NCBI GenBank assembly: GCA_021613335.1
Contig: JAJTWR010000329.1
Location: 1,576,001-1,640,000, forward strand
Direction of reading: 5' to 3'
DNA: 64,000 nucleotides
Origin: Whitmania pigra
Lineage: Eukaryota; Annelida; Clitellata; Hirudinida; Haemopidae
Part shown: piece after piece, positions 28,335 through 41,988 of the stretch
How the letters are laid out: each line of letters opens with the position of its first letter
Numbering within the stretch: position 1 is the stretch's first letter
Position numbers and translations under genes: made by a program
Notes under the pieces: model-generated
Seen by the model: the letters and a program-made list of their open reading frames with translations, nothing else
Told to the model about the DNA's origin: nothing
The model's database searches: none

Positions 28335-29220
28335 GATGATGATGATAATGATAATGATGATGATAATGATAACGATAATGATAATGATAATGATAATGAT
28401 AAGTATCAATTAAAATCAAACGTGACAATGTTCCTGCCAAAGAATATTATAAACGGGTGCTGTTTTTGCCAATTTTTCGTACCTTCACTTGTGTCCCAAA
28501 TTGGAGGATAGATTCATTAACCACGCAGTTTTCTTCACTACAGATGGTCTTGCCTAAAAGATGTTTGATTTTGAGGAGCCTGTGCGATACAGACGAGCAA
28601 ATGAAAAAATCAAATTAAGAAATGCATAAAACAATATAGACTATCTTGAGTAGCGATATGAAGATCTCAGGTTCGGAATTTTTTGTGGAAAAAAGTGGAA
28701 CAAAACGAGTGATCGAGACAGCAATTGATTCCTCCCTAGTCATTTTATCCTAATACCTAAATTCAACTTCAACAGCCGAAAGATCATTCTCCTCGCTGTA
28801 AAGAATCAAGTCATGTGTTAAAAATTCAACAAATGGACTTTTTCTTCGTAGAGGTTCTCTTCGTAAAGTTTTAAAGCTCCGTCGTATGACTCGAACGCCG
28901 TTGTGGGATTGCCGTCGTAACAATCTATATAAATAATTAATAATGCGAACGCAGACACGTCTTGAACCGATCTTTTTTGGGTTTATCACAATCCATTACG
29001 ACGCTGGGAAGAAAGCAGACTAACATATCCAACATTTAAATATTGGCATTATTACAATTTTAGTAAATATATTCCAGCAAATAATCTTATAAAAAATTAT
29101 GTTGATGCTCATTGACCTTCACATATGCAAAGTTGGGGATGTGATTTAAATGTATTGGGCGGTGGGATTTCGTTCTCGGCATGCTTTCTGTTATGTGTAA
29201 TTAGTCGGATCGTATATTTT
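27560..29220. other. Intergenic region between RTRAF and ABCB10
   Basis: No coding exon was supported. It contains a GATAAT/GATGAT microsatellite (about 28300-28402). The ABCB10 promoter should lie just before 29228. Confidence 0.4.
28300..28402 (+). repeat. GAT/GATAAT microsatellite
   Basis: About 100 bases of interspersed gat, gataat and gatgat units. It produces a spurious Asn/Asp-rich frame. Confidence 0.85.
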
Positions 29221-29227
29221 GTTGAAG

Positions 29228-32200
29228 ATGTTATTCGCGTGTATAAAGTACCACTTAATTCATACTCGTGCGGCCACTAAAGGCTTTTTGTGCGTGAACA
29301 ATGTTTTTAGCAGTCATACATCACATTCGGTTCGTGGGTTTTTGACAACCAGGCTCACGGGGGCCTCGAATGCGAGGGATCTGTTAGCCAAATCCAGGAA
29401 TCAAGTATTAACCGTGTTTCGAAATTTTTCAAAAAATGTTTCTAAAAAGCCCACTGCGGATTCGACTTCTCTTCGTAGGCTCATTTCATTGGCGAAACCA
29501 GAAAAAATCAGACTTTTATGTTAGTAACCTTTTCTCAAAATAACTTTGGATTTAGTAATGATTACCTAGTTTTAACAAAGTTATTTTTTGCAGTTGGTGT
29601 GAGTCTTCTCCTTGTATCTAGTGCTGTTGTTTTGGTTGTGCCTTATGGAATAGGGAGGGTTATTGACATAATACATACCTCACCAAAAGAAAATATTGCT
29701 GAAAATTTAAGATCATTTTGTTCGATACTGTTGGTTATATTTCTGTGTGGAGCTCTTGCCAATTTTGGAAGGATCGCATTGATGGAAACTGCAAGTGAGA
29801 TTGGAGCTTAATATTTAAAGTAAAGCAATATAAAATTCATTGCAACCTTGTTTAATTAGGCATTAGGATAGTGAAAAGGTTGAGAGAAAATCTATTTTCC
29901 TCAATTATCAGGCAAGAAATTTCATTTTTTGACAAGAATAAAACTGGTGAATTAATCAATCGCCTTTCTGTTGACACATCACTTGTGGGGAATACCCTCA
30001 CAATGAATATATCTGATGGCCTGAGGTCTGTTTTGCAAACTTTAGGAGGAATTTCGTGGATGGTTAGAATGGTTGTTAATTTAATGTACTAAATTTTTTT
30101 TATGTCCCTAACAATTGTTTATTTTAGCTTTACACATGTCCACACTTGGCTGCAATATCATTGTGCACTGTACCTCCATTAGCATTGATTTCTCGGGTTT
30201 ATGGTCGTTTTGTGAAGAACATCACTAAGAATGTTCAAGCGGCCAGTGCCGAGGCAACAGAGGTTGTAATTTTTTTCTCTCGAGCCTTGTTTTGCGTGTA
30301 TTTCAGTACAACTTGTATTTAAAGGTAGCAGAGGAGCGTCTTTCAAATATACGAACAGTTCAGGCTTTTACCCAAGAAGAAAAAGAAAAGTATCTTTATA
30401 ATGAAAAGATTAATGGTGTGCTGAATCTGTCCTTCAAAGAGGCATTGGCCAAAGGAGTGTTTTGGGCAATGGTTTGTTAGCAGCAACGTTGTTTGTACGT
30501 AGTAAACTGAACAACCTTTTGCTTTGCAGACAGGTCTATCAGGAAACATGGTTGTGTTGATGGTGTTTTATTATGGTGGCAAAATGGTTGGCCAGGAGAC
30601 AATAACTGTTGGGGAGCTATCATCATTCCTTGTTTATGCAGCTTTTGTTGGAATTTCCATAGGAGGTCTTGCTTATGAAGATTTTCAACCATTTAAACTC
30701 TGGACTAATTTCAACATCCTTTAAACAGGTGTCACTTCATTTTATTCTGAAACCATGAAAGGGGTTGGAGCTAGTGCTAGAATGTTTGAACTACTGGACA
30801 GACAGACAGAGATTAATCCTTCCTGTTAGTTGATCACTCCTACATAATTTCTTGAACACTAATTTCAGTGACTGGAAAGATAATGATGCAACACCTAAGT
30901 TGTTTCGATTTTATCTTTTAGTTGGTATCATCCCCCAGGGAGAAATTACTGGAAATATTGCATTCAATAATATTTCATTCTCTTATCCTATGAGGAGAGA
31001 CCTTCCAGTGTTGAAGGATCTGAGTCTTCACCTGCCACAAGGTTCGGTTACGGCTGTGGTTGGAGCCAGTGGTTCAGGCAAATCCACTCTGGCCAATTTA
31101 TTGCTGAGATTTTACAATCCTGACTCGGGCAGCATTTTTCTGGATCAAACCGATATTAAAGAACTCAATCCAACATGGTTGAGACAGAACATTGCTATAG
31201 TCAGTCAGGTTGGTTTGGAACTATTTACTTAATTTTTTTTTAAATTGTTATGTAGCCTAGATTTATTTGAATAAGTATGCCACAGAAAGCATTTAAACTT
31301 TCTATTAAGCTAATCTTATCTGACTGGGAGTGAAGGCACTATCACATTTTGATTATTTATGTTGCACATTTTCCCTGGCTGTTCGAGCTGGATGGATATG
31401 CTATTTTATAGATGGATATCCAGAAATATGCATTAAAATTTAAATGTGCTTTTATGCATTTATCATATCTTTTAAGATTCCTGTAATGTAAGACAATAAT
31501 AAATGTTCCATATCATGCTGTTAATTCAAATGGACTGTCATTATGATGCAGTGTATTCTTTTCTATTATATCAATACATCTGGATTTTGTTGATGCCATC
31601 AAATGTCCTAAGTATTCCCTTTTCAAGATTTTCAAAGAATCAATGCTTTTCAATTCCACATCAGTTAAGTATGGTTTCCCATTGTGGATACTGCATTATT
31701 TGAGTTCCTCAAAAACGTTTGATAGGATTTAAGTCCAGAGAACATGCTGGCTATTTCATGACACTCAGAATAATGTCATCGTCTTGTTTGAGGTGGGGCT
31801 GTCCTGCTGGAAGTCATTTTTATAGTGACTCTTAGCAAAGGGAATGAGAGTACTGGAAATGGTTTTGATATAGATTTTGGAGGCCTGTTTTCTCATTATA
31901 AAAGCTAATAATGTCTGACCATATGCTGAAATGCATATCCTCCATAACATCATGCAACCTCTTCAAATTTATTACCTCTTGCTCCATCTATACATTGTGC
32001 AAGTAATGTAATGCATTAGGGTCATAGATGCCAAACTTTGTTTCATCTAAAATAATTTCAGACCTCAAAGTCAACCGTATATTTTGTTCATCCAGGTGAT
32101 GCTGTCTATTTCTATTTCTTTAGGTATGGGAGTTTTTGATGGCTTTGATACTTCGATAATTTATTGTTTCTCATTAATCCTAGCACCATAGAGTGCTAAC

Positions 32201-34894
32201 ATAGCTAACCGACAGGGAATCATCAGAGGAGTGCCCCCGTCATCAAACGTTTCGGCCCAAACTCCTGATGTTCTCGAGGGGTGGGCCACACACCCGTTGA
32301 TCAGGCGGGTGTCCCTGTCGGTGAAAACCCTACCTATCCGACTTCATCGTAACGCACCGCACGTTATATGATGATCGATGAAATTCACGACGACCTTTGC
32401 GCATCGATCTCATATAATGCAAACTGAGCATTATAATTTCTTTGAAGCGGCCGTCGTCACTTAGAAATATACGCTCACCAGACACGCGCATACATTGCCT
32501 CAAACACTCAATCGCGTTTTTACGTCATTTGCGAATGCGCGCGTCAACAACTCAACAACCAAACCGCGATCTCTATTCTTAGCAACGCTTACGACCTCTC
32601 ATCTCCCAAATCCAACACGATGCTGCCTCTGCAGCCTCCGACATTTTTATCATAGCCCTAGTTCTTTCCCGACTCGATAAACCTATTTTAGTGAGGAACG
32701 TGTAGGCTGACTTACCAACCAAACCCCTCGCCCCAACTTCAATGGGCATTAGCGTTACTCGAAACCCGCTCACCTCTAGATCTTTCGCTAGCTCAGAGTA
32801 TTTCTTTTCTTTCAGCACATTACTTGCTTCAGTCCTATCTTCCCACAGGACAGTCAACTCTATCAAAATGAGAGCGCCTGACGAAGACGAAGCGAGAACA
32901 ACATTCGGCCTCCTGACGCTATCCCTAAGCAGCTGGGGATATTGTCTCAAACCTTCCAGGTCGGCTGCAACAGTCCAATCATTAGCTTCTGCAAGAATGT
33001 CTCTCCTCGGAGGGAGTCAATTTTTCTTACAGGGTAGTGAAAAGCCTTCTCTCAGGAAGTATACCTTCCGCTGCAATGCAATCTTGCGAGAATTTGCTTT
33101 AGCTACCGCCGTTTTGGTAGCTTCTACCACTTCCTTTAGGACCTTATTGTGTCGCCACGTGTACCGACCATTGTCGTGGGCATATGCGCAACTTGAGAGC
33201 ACATGATGAAGTGTCTCGAAGCCGCCACAGAGCTCACATTTACAGTATTCCGTCAAACCCCATCTTCGCAAATTGTCCTTAGAGTTAGTCATAAATCAAT
33301 CTTATCAGAAAGGCCAGACGATATGGAGACATTCTCCATATCTCGTTCCAACCGATGGAACGCTGAACCACGTCTTCCCATGCGGTCCATCGACCCATCG
33401 TTAAATTTAGTGATATATGAAGATGTTACACTGAAATTCCTTACTTTGAAGACTTGATTGAGATTTCATTCTCCTCCGAGAATTTTGGGGTTCTTCCCTA
33501 GATTTTTGTACACAAACCTCTGGATTTCTTACTTTCTTCCATTGACAGTTTTAAAATGATTGAGCTCGTTAGAAATGTTATGAAATGAATATTTGGCCCT
33601 CTTGTGAATCAACATCTGACCCTTTTTTCACTCATTTAGTCAAAGCTGTGTTACCCATGTTTTTAGAGATCAAATAAAACTTTTACTTTTTTACTTGATG
33701 TACTTTTATGTAGCTAATTAAATATTACATATTTACTCCAATATAACCTAATAAACAATTAATTATATAAATATATGAAACCTCTCCTAAAGATATGACA
33801 AATAATTTGGTACATATATTTGCATTTCCTGGTAAGACATATCATAAATATGCTTTTAACTTAACTTATTTCATACTAATATCTAAATTATATGATCAAA
33901 TTTGAGAGTATAAAATTCATATAAATTCATAGAAAGATATGTGAAAAGGTGTGGTGCTCTGTAATGGTGGTCTGGTGCAATGTAAACACAGATCTACAAG
34001 CCAACCTACATGCTGGGTTCTGTGACATCATGAGAATTATATAAACCTCTTTCATAATTTATAATGTTGACCTTAGTTTGTTCAACTTCTGTGTGCAGGA
34101 TCCAATTCTTTTCTCCTCAACAATTGCTGAGAACATCAAGTATGGCTCACCCAGGTTTGACAATGTGACCACAGAGGAGATCATGGAGAGTGCAAGGAAA
34201 GCAAATGCAGACATTTTCATAAACAGATTTCCAAAGGGTCTTGAGACTTTGGTGGGAGAAAGAGGAATCATGTTATCTGGTATATATTTTACTTTTTGAA
34301 TGTAACAATGTTTGAATTTATTGACTGTCAGAAATTAAATAAACTTCTAGACATTAATTTAACTAAACAGGTGGTCAAAAGCAAAGAATAGCCATCGCCA
34401 GAGCCATCATCAAGGTAATCTACATTCATAAGTCTCATTGTATTCTTGAATACAGAATCAAATCTTGTTTGCAGAACCCAAGAATCCTTTTATTGGATGA
34501 GGCCACCAGGTATAATGTTCACCTGATTCAATTTTATTGCAACTTTGCTCGGCATGATTTATCCCGTTTCATGTTAAACTATGTACTAGGTTATGTAATA
34601 GCCATTTTTTAGCTTTGTGGTAATTGTCATATCATGCTTTCTGAAAACAGTGCTTTGGATGCAGAAAGTGAGCATTTGGTACAGGAGGCATTGATCAGAA
34701 TCATGGAAGGAAGAACAGTGATGGTGATTGCCCACAGGCTTTCAACTATTAGGAGAGCTGATCAGATTGCCGTCCTCTGCTCTGGTAGAATAGCTGAGCT
34801 TGGCACTTACGACCAATTGATGGAAATTCCAGATGGAAGGTTTCGCAAACTTGTGGAAAGGCAGACAATCTCTTCAGAAAATGGCACTGAATAA
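29228..34894 (+). CDS. ABCB10: Mitochondrial ABC half-transporter, ABCB10-like
   Basis: Twelve exons (29228-29519, 29594-29794, 29860-30062, 30128-30262, 30325-30471, 30530-30665, 30729-30824, 30922-31208, 34099-34279, 34371-34414, 34475-34509, 34651-34894) keep frame throughout and encode 666 residues. The first about 95 residues are basic and Ser/Thr-rich, fitting a mitochondrial presequence. A six-helix membrane domain follows ([34 protein letters not shown]), then a nucleotide-binding domain: Walker [11 protein letters not shown]-loop VSQDP, signature LSGGQKQR, Walker [13 protein letters not shown] and the H-loop AHRLST. ABCB10 works as a homodimer in the inner mitochondrial membrane and supports haem synthesis and redox protection. 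Intron 8 (2.9 kb) carries a non-LTR retrotransposon fragment. Polyadenylation signals are at 35091-35100. Confidence 0.94.
32200..33440 (-). mobile_element. Non-LTR retrotransposon 3' fragment in ABCB10 intron
   Basis: On the minus strand, frames from 33440 down read [19 protein letters not shown], then NLRRWGL with a CELC...H...C zinc knuckle ([19 protein letters not shown]) and [11 protein letters not shown], then after a stop [43 protein letters not shown] and [11 protein letters not shown]. This tail combines a reverse-transcriptase C-terminal zinc knuckle with a restriction-like-endonuclease-type segment and is common in animal non-LTR elements. The reverse transcriptase core is missing and there are stops, so it is a 5'-truncated dead copy, opposite in direction to the host gene. 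The 3' part (to about 32200) is its UTR. The exact clade is uncertain. Confidence 0.65.
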
Positions 34895-35405
34895 TATCAA
34901 CGCACCAAGCCAGATAAAACCTCTATTATTACTTCATGTCTAGATTTTTACTGTTATCATGATGATAACAATGTCATTATCATCACTGTGATTACTATTA
35001 TTGTGCTATCGTCTGGTGGTTGCTAAACATGTGTTGGGATAAGTGACTTGACTATTGATTTACTTTACTGTAAAATTTGCCCATTTTGTCAATAAATAAA
35101 GCTTGAACGTTTTTGGTAATTATAATTTATGACAAGTGTGCAAATAATGCAGTCTAAAACAATCTCAATAAAAAATTTCAAGAAGGATAAAAAAAAGGCA
35201 TTATCATGACTAGAATAAAAAAAATATAGCTGAAAGGGATGGAAGCCACACATTCATTAAGATTGTTCAGAGCAAACATAATATGTAAATGAGGCAGCTT
35301 AATGTACTAGAGGTGAATACTTTTGAATGAAATTGCCAGAGAATGAGTGTAAGGCCAGCAAAATAATTAATGGTCAAATTGGGTGAGTGCAGGTGAACGG
35401 ACACA

Positions 35406-38400
35406 TCACGTATTCTTATTGATGTAAAAGTTCCAGCGTTGAGAGGTGCTTGAAAAGTCGCACGGCTCGACTGAAAGTCCTTTGGATTCATAATGACTGC
35501 TGTCTATGCATAAGTCTTGGTAAAGATATTTCAGGGCTCCATCAACGTGACTCCATTTCTGAAGCACAGGAAAATATCTGTTGTAGAAGACAATAAATGT
35601 TTTGATGTTTACGATATTTCAACTCTTCACCTGTTTTGTCTCTGTGAACTGACATTCCTGTAGCACAAGTAGGCTTCCTTTGATTTCTTCTTTAAGTGTG
35701 ATGCACATGGAAAGGTGCTTAATGCTCTTATCTTTTGTCAATGCCCAATCCTTAAAAATTTTTGCAAAAGCTCAAGCTGTAACTGTCGATATCAATACAG
35801 CTTTTGAACTCTCATAAGAGGTCAAATCCTCTAATTCCCCAGGCACTTAATTATTGATCATGTACTAAATTATAGCATATATTAATTAATGACTATGACT
35901 ATATTTTTTAAGAGAGATTAAACCAACTTGATTTCCTCCTGAGAAATGGCAAGAAAACATTCCAACCACTTCACCATTTGAATGCCCAAGAGTGTCAATA
36001 CAGAATTCTCCTTGCTGGAGAGAACCTAGTGTCACATCTTTTTCATCTGGAATCCTAATCAAGTGATTTAATATATTAGATATAAAAGTAGCATGAAAGT
36101 TAGCTCATATGTTTAAGTCCATGCATGCAGAAGTAATGGCTGCAGTTATGGTGCCTCATATTTACAACTTAACTTGCACTTTCATAAGTGCCCTTGAGGA
36201 TGAGCTCCATATAGTTAGATAAAGCTACATAAATGAACTATGATTATAATATTTTATTAAGAGTTTATATTACCAATAACAAAATGTTATTTTTATATTA
36301 TTGAAAATCAAAATAACAGACTGAATTATTCTAAATTCGGCAACTTAAAAGTTCTCTAAGTTAAAAGTTCTAGCTTACGAGCCATCAAGCAAATGCCTGC
36401 CACAAGAGTGCAAGGAAAAGCAACAGCTGATAGAAAGTACAACTAAGCAACATCTAAGTTCAAGTAACTTTCATAATCATAAGCTTGTTGTTAGCTCAAA
36501 TCAAATAAAAATTGTTTATTAATAATTATAATGATGATGATGATGATAATAATAATAACAATAATAATAATAATATAATAACAAATTTTTTACAGTGCCA
36601 TAAGTGTAAATATCAGGGGTTGCCAGGTTGCAAACATGACACTTAATGACTGTTGCTTTTACTATCGCTCACAAGAATGCAAACCCTCAGAGCCAATTTA
36701 CAATCACAAAATTACTGCTCTTCTGGTATTTATAAAACTAATCATCACATAGAATTTAAGTTGATAATTTAATGCTCACAAAAATAAGAAGTAACTAACT
36801 TTAACTCTGGGTAGACATTCTCCAAATACCACTTAAATGGTTTGCATTGAAGCTTCTGTTTCAATTCCAGTCTGCCTTTTATGCTAATATTTGTAATATT
36901 ATTATTTGAAGCTTGTTTCATTACGCTGATGCAATACGTACATGTCAGGATCAAACGAGGTGCATCATTATCTGTGACTAACCTTCCAAAGGGCACAGTT
37001 TTAGCAGACGGAACAGCAACATAGTAATAGGTCTTATATTCGTCCATCCACACTTCTGCTGCTCTTCTGGTATTTCTGAAGTAAAATTATTTGTCTGCTG
37101 ATAACAACATTTAGCAATGTTTGGTGGTAATAAGTAAGCTGATTGTAATTTCCAGCCTCACTTACTCTATTTAATATGGCAATAAAGGTTATCAATTTGT
37201 GCTCACCTTATTACTACATTACCACTTCCACCTGGAAAGGTATAGGGATGCTGCTTCCTGAAAACATGACCCACTCTGCTGCAAGGCAATATCTCAAGTC
37301 TCCCATGACACTGCCATACTCTGAATGATATTTCTAAAAATTAAATAAATTTATTTTAGAGGTCAATAAATATTTTAAGCTTGTTAATTTCATTTGATTA
37401 AATGTAGTTTTCAACTGATCTCTGTATTCAAAATTCAAAGATATGTAAGCAAACTTAGATAGCGTAAACTGAGGCAGCATAAACATTTGAAACTCATGTT
37501 GAGACTAATTAACCTATGTCATTGAGGACAGGAGCATAATAAGTTCATGTTTGGTTTGTTTAAAAAAAATGTAATTTACAAAGCCAAACAAATGATGAAA
37601 ACAAAATTAATTAAACAAAACTAGTGCATCAAAATAATAAATGCAAATGAGGAGCTATAGAAGAAATACAAGTTTAGAATGCAAATGAGAAGCTACTGAA
37701 TAAATACAAGTTTAGGGTGACTTCTTTTGGAAAAACATACATATTAGTAGCAGAACATCAATTAAACAAATGAAAATCCTTTAACAGGGCTTAACCCTTG
37801 GACTCAATCATTATGATCAAAGTAGTAACAGTTTTTATTAAAAAATTTTTTTATTAACAAAAGATACAAAAGAACAAAGAGATATGGAAACACTGAGTAC
37901 CAATGATTCAACTTCAGAAGAGCAATCTAAAACTCAATATTAAAACTGCTAAACAATAATGCAACTAGATGAAGCACAAAATGTTGAAATTGGCTTTCTA
38001 CCTCAGATGTACATGAGTCAAAAACAATTATTGAAGAACGTAACTATCACTGAAAAACAGACCAGGACTAATTGCTTAATCTTCAGACAATTAATAATTT
38101 GAGTAAAAACATTTTACCTCTGATCTCAACAGTCAAAATATCAGAAAGAGAAAATGCATTGCCACAAAATTGATTAGTCGAATTAACTTAGCTAATAAGG
38201 TGAGCACATCAGATGAGCAAAAGTGCTACCTCATAATTAAGATAAACAAAACCACCTATATTTTCTCCTCCCCACACGTCCATCATCATGTCATATTTGC
38301 CAATCTCTTCAAAGAAATTCTTACTGATTGCAAACAGCCCTCCAGCAATCACTGGGGTCCTTCAAAAGAGAAATGTGCTCGTACGTGATATCGTCACCGA

Positions 38401-40377
38401 AGAAAATTACCTTTGTGTACTTCTAAACAATGTCATAAAAATGAAGTTACAATTACAATAAAAAACAACTTGATGGGGGATGTTGGGTGTCTTTGTTGGT
38501 ACTTCAGCTCAGCATTAGTCAGAAAATCCCATTTAAAGACCAGAGTCCAATCAAATCCTAGCAGTATTATTATACATTATCATCAATATCATGTCATAAC
38601 TATGCTTTATATTCCATAATAAGCAATCTGTAGATGGAATAGTCCATCATAAAAATAATGTGAACCAAAATATCATCACCACAAATATCTAGAATGTGCT
38701 TAATAACTCACCACCCTTGAGATTAGCAGATGCTCCGACATAATAAAAGTTGTCTGTGTTGATCACATCGATGATCGGACTGACGACGCGCGTTCCGTTC
38801 TACAAAATTAAAACCAAACAGCACGTAGGATACTTGGCTTTGTTAATTTCTAGATAGTAAAAACAATGAATTTAATTTTAAGCCATGACAAGCAAATTCA
38901 CTTCAACTAGAAAGCAACAACATCCATATGGTTTAAACACCTCTGATATTACTATTAATGGCACTATATAAATGCAGGTTAATGATAACTGATAAAGACA
39001 CCAGCAGTAATAGATTTTGCAACTGCATCATGAGACTTTTATAAATGTTGAAAACTAATTATTCAAATGTAATAAAATTAATTCTAACAAAAATAGCAAG
39101 ATTAACTAACTCCCGATACTCTTGATAGCAAAGGTTCGAGCCAACCCTGATTGCATTCGCAGTGGCTGTCGAGGAAAACCAAAACGTCGCCCGTTGCCAC
39201 GTTGGCACCCCTCACCCGAGACCTGATGAGTCCTGTCAGAAAGCATAATTGATTAATCGTGTTTATGCATCACAAGCAGACCCGAATGGAACCTTCTCTC
39301 CGCTCGTTCCTGAGAATTTTTACTTTCCTAATGACTGACAATTCGTGACCATCGTCGGCTGCAAAGAAATCTAATTGCTCAAAACTGTGTCACATAAATG
39401 TTCTAACAATGATGCAAACCATTTTCACTGAAATCATCAATTAGAATAACTTCTGCAATGAGCTTTTCAGGACTTCTACTCAGTACACTGGACACAAAAA
39501 AATAATAAATTTCCAATCCAATTCCAATTCCAATTTTTGTAACAAATAAGAAATCATTAAAATCCTGTTAACCTTATAACAGTCCTGAGTAGTGTAGATC
39601 TTGCCTCATTATGAAAGGTTATTATTATACTTGCTTTTGGCAGGCTGTCTATGTCGTACTCAATGTCCTGGCATCTACATGATGTTATCGTCCAGATATC
39701 ATAATTACTATTATTACTTAAATACTTGATCAGCATTATTACTACTTGGAATGTCTTGTGTCTGGAATAGTTCGGTCCATTCCGATTCGATCGCTGGCTT
39801 CTTGATTGAATTTATTCCTGGCAAATGCATCCTGACCAGGCACAACTTTTGTTTTAAGGATGTATTTGTCAGCCTCAAAATACATCCAATTTATTTTGTT
39901 ATCTTCAATTATTTTCCTCTTTTCCATTTGTTTTATTACAACCTTGGTGGATGAGTCATTGTTTGTCAAAATAGCTTCAGGAACCTGGATCAATTTTCTT
40001 GAGATTTTTAATCAATAAAGAAATCTGAACCATTTTGTTAAAAGTTTGAGGTGAACATCCATAATCTACTTTATAATAAATATTTTCAAAAACCTTAACA
40101 AAGAAACATTAGAACCTGCTAAGAAAAATATAGTTAAAACATTAATTAGAGAATTACAAATATGTAAAATGTTTGTAAAGACAAATACAATTAAATCGAC
40201 GAAATTGCATAAATGTCCTAGCATTTGAATGACAGATTGTAGCATATTGTTAACGAGATCAAGACTTTTCAGACGATGCTTTAGATAGCTCACCTGGGAA
40301 ACTTTGCCGAAATTATAAATAATCCAAATTAACCAAATCAATATTATTACTAAAAGCAACTTCGTGTTTCGTTTCAT
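35406..40377 (-). CDS. Polypeptide N-acetylgalactosaminyltransferase, GALNT2-like
   Basis: About a dozen minus-strand exons encode a Golgi type II enzyme that starts mucin-type O-glycosylation by moving GalNAc from UDP-GalNAc to Ser/Thr. The first (40377-40294) gives MKRNTKLL and a signal anchor ([15 protein letters not shown]). Exons 39984-39746, 39674-39573 and 39487-39420 give [29 protein letters not shown] and [10 protein letters not shown]. Then come [30 protein letters not shown] (the DxH metal site), [71 protein letters not shown] and [16 protein letters not shown] ricin-type lectin domain closes the protein ([30 protein letters not shown]). A KGRLEL exon and the lectin match GALNT2 best. 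A 100-bp in-frame intron interrupts the sequence near 36950. Confidence 0.92.
36528..36590 (+). repeat. ATG/AAT microsatellite in a GALNT2 intron
   Basis: About 60 bases of gat, aat and aac trinucleotide units. Confidence 0.7.
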
Positions 40378-40389
40378 GACTCAAAGGTA

Positions 40390-41530
40390 AAAACGACACT
40401 GCATAATAACCCCCACCTCCAACCTCAGGACCCACATTAAATTAGACGGGCGATCAACTCCTATCCAACATAGTAATAGCCGAGTGTTACTGCTCCTGAC
40501 ATTGAATTTATTTGTTCATCTCAAATTGCAAAACATGAAAATAACAACGTATTTTAGACTCAACAGATGAAACGTTTGTAGCAATTAATGGATGTTTTGT
40601 TAGAGGTGACTTATTGTGGGAAAACTTGTGCCGTATGAACCGGATTTCTTCTCTCAACACCTAAAATTTTTTGTATTCTATTATAAATTGAAAAACTTTA
40701 TTATCTTGGTCATCTACTTAATTTTGTCAAGTCTTTAATCGCACCATTTAAGGGGTTTTTCATAAATGACGATACGCAATTTTGGCCGATTTTTACCCTA
40801 TCGCCCTTTTTTTATCCCGCACCTTTGCCATATGTTTCACGCCACTTTTATTATTATATATTACACCACAAATAAATTCAGATTACGACGATTATTTATG
40901 CATAATCTTGCCGTCCCAATGCTAAATAGCGCACCGCCGGATGAAAAGTAGCACTTTAAAATCAGTCGAGATAGGGGCGAATTTTCTTTTACGATTTCAA
41001 CACTAATAATCAATATTTTATTTATCTATTTGTCTGAGCATATGTTTTTACTGCACAAAGTATCTAAGGCAGGATATAGAACGCACCACGTGGATTATGT
41101 GGTGGTGGTGGATTAGCGGAAACAATTAATTTAATACCAATGACCAATGTTACCAGTGGACTTTTGAGAAAAAAACCTAGATCATGCAGACCCAACTTTT
41201 ATTGTCGACTATTATTAATTTTCATTATTATTATATTCACAATTAAAGAAATATTAAATTGATAATGAAACAAGTCAGAAAAACTTATTTTAATTCAAAA
41301 TTTCTAGAGTGTCAGAATCGGAATCAGAAAGTGCAACACTGTAACCAAAGTATAATTTTGGCTGCTGAATATGGAATATCCTCCTTTGCAGTCTGTTGTT
41401 GGTGTAACTTTACTAACACTGTCCTTGAGTCACATCAACCAAACGCTTGCAAGAATTGAACAACCCCAATTCCTAGCATTTGCTTGTTTGGCCAACAAGC
41501 GAGACTTCAGTCCCACACGAGTTGGCTCGC
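40390..41530. other. Intergenic region upstream of GALNT2
   Basis: Should contain the GALNT2 promoter on the minus strand. From about 41250 on, short frames on both strands may be worn internal sequence of the LTR element next to it, but no domain is recognisable. Confidence 0.35.
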
Positions 41531-41534
41531 ATGT

Positions 41535-41666
41535 TTAGTTTTAACCAACTTGACCTGTAAAAAACTCTTTCGACACTCGCAGAAGAATGGGGCGATGCCA
41601 TCAACCATCTCCATTGTCATGTTATACAAAACTATACTCCTTACTAGCGTATCACGAGGCTTCGAC
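41535..41666 (+). repeat. Left copy of 132-bp direct repeat flanking an LTR-like element
   Basis: Matches 41857-41988 over 132 bases with two substitutions. It ends exactly where the LTR-like element begins. Confidence 0.9.
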
Positions 41667-41851
41667 TGTTATAACTCGCAGTTATCGAGACAAAACTAAC
41701 AGCTATCGCACAACTTTATTACTTACAAGAACGACACAATAACTACACAAGAACTACCCTATGCAGCTATATGAACTAGGTGGAACAAAGGAAAGTTCCC
41801 GCTCCTAGCTCCTGTAGCCGCATAGGCTAATTAGCATGTGCACCCACAACA
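41667..41851 (-). mobile_element. Second solo LTR-like element
   Basis: A 185-bp segment starts TGTTATAAC and ends CACCCACAACA. Read on the minus strand it begins TGTTGTGGGTGCAC, contains aataaag about 55 bases before its end, and finishes TTATAACA: the same start, polyadenylation motif and end as the element at 12866-13100, though the interiors differ. It lacks an internal domain. It sits between two 132-bp copies of flanking DNA. Confidence 0.6.
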
Positions 41852-41856
41852 GTTAG

Positions 41857-41988
41857 TTAGTTTTAACCAACTTGACCTGTAAACAACTCTTTCGACACTC
41901 GCAGAAGAATGGGGCGATGCCATCAACCATCTCCATTGTCATGTTATACAAAACTATACTCCTTACTAGCGTATCACGAGGCTTTGAC
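41857..41988 (+). repeat. Right copy of 132-bp direct repeat flanking an LTR-like element
   Basis: Two mismatches against 41535-41666. It starts five bases after the LTR-like element ends. Confidence 0.9.

Noticed and set aside
28155..28511. 118-codon frame with Asn/Asp repeats
   Set aside because: Composed of the GATAAT microsatellite with no splice or domain support.
32742..33206. Plus-strand 154-codon frame in the ABCB10 intron
   Set aside because: Antisense of the retrotransposon tail; no domain.
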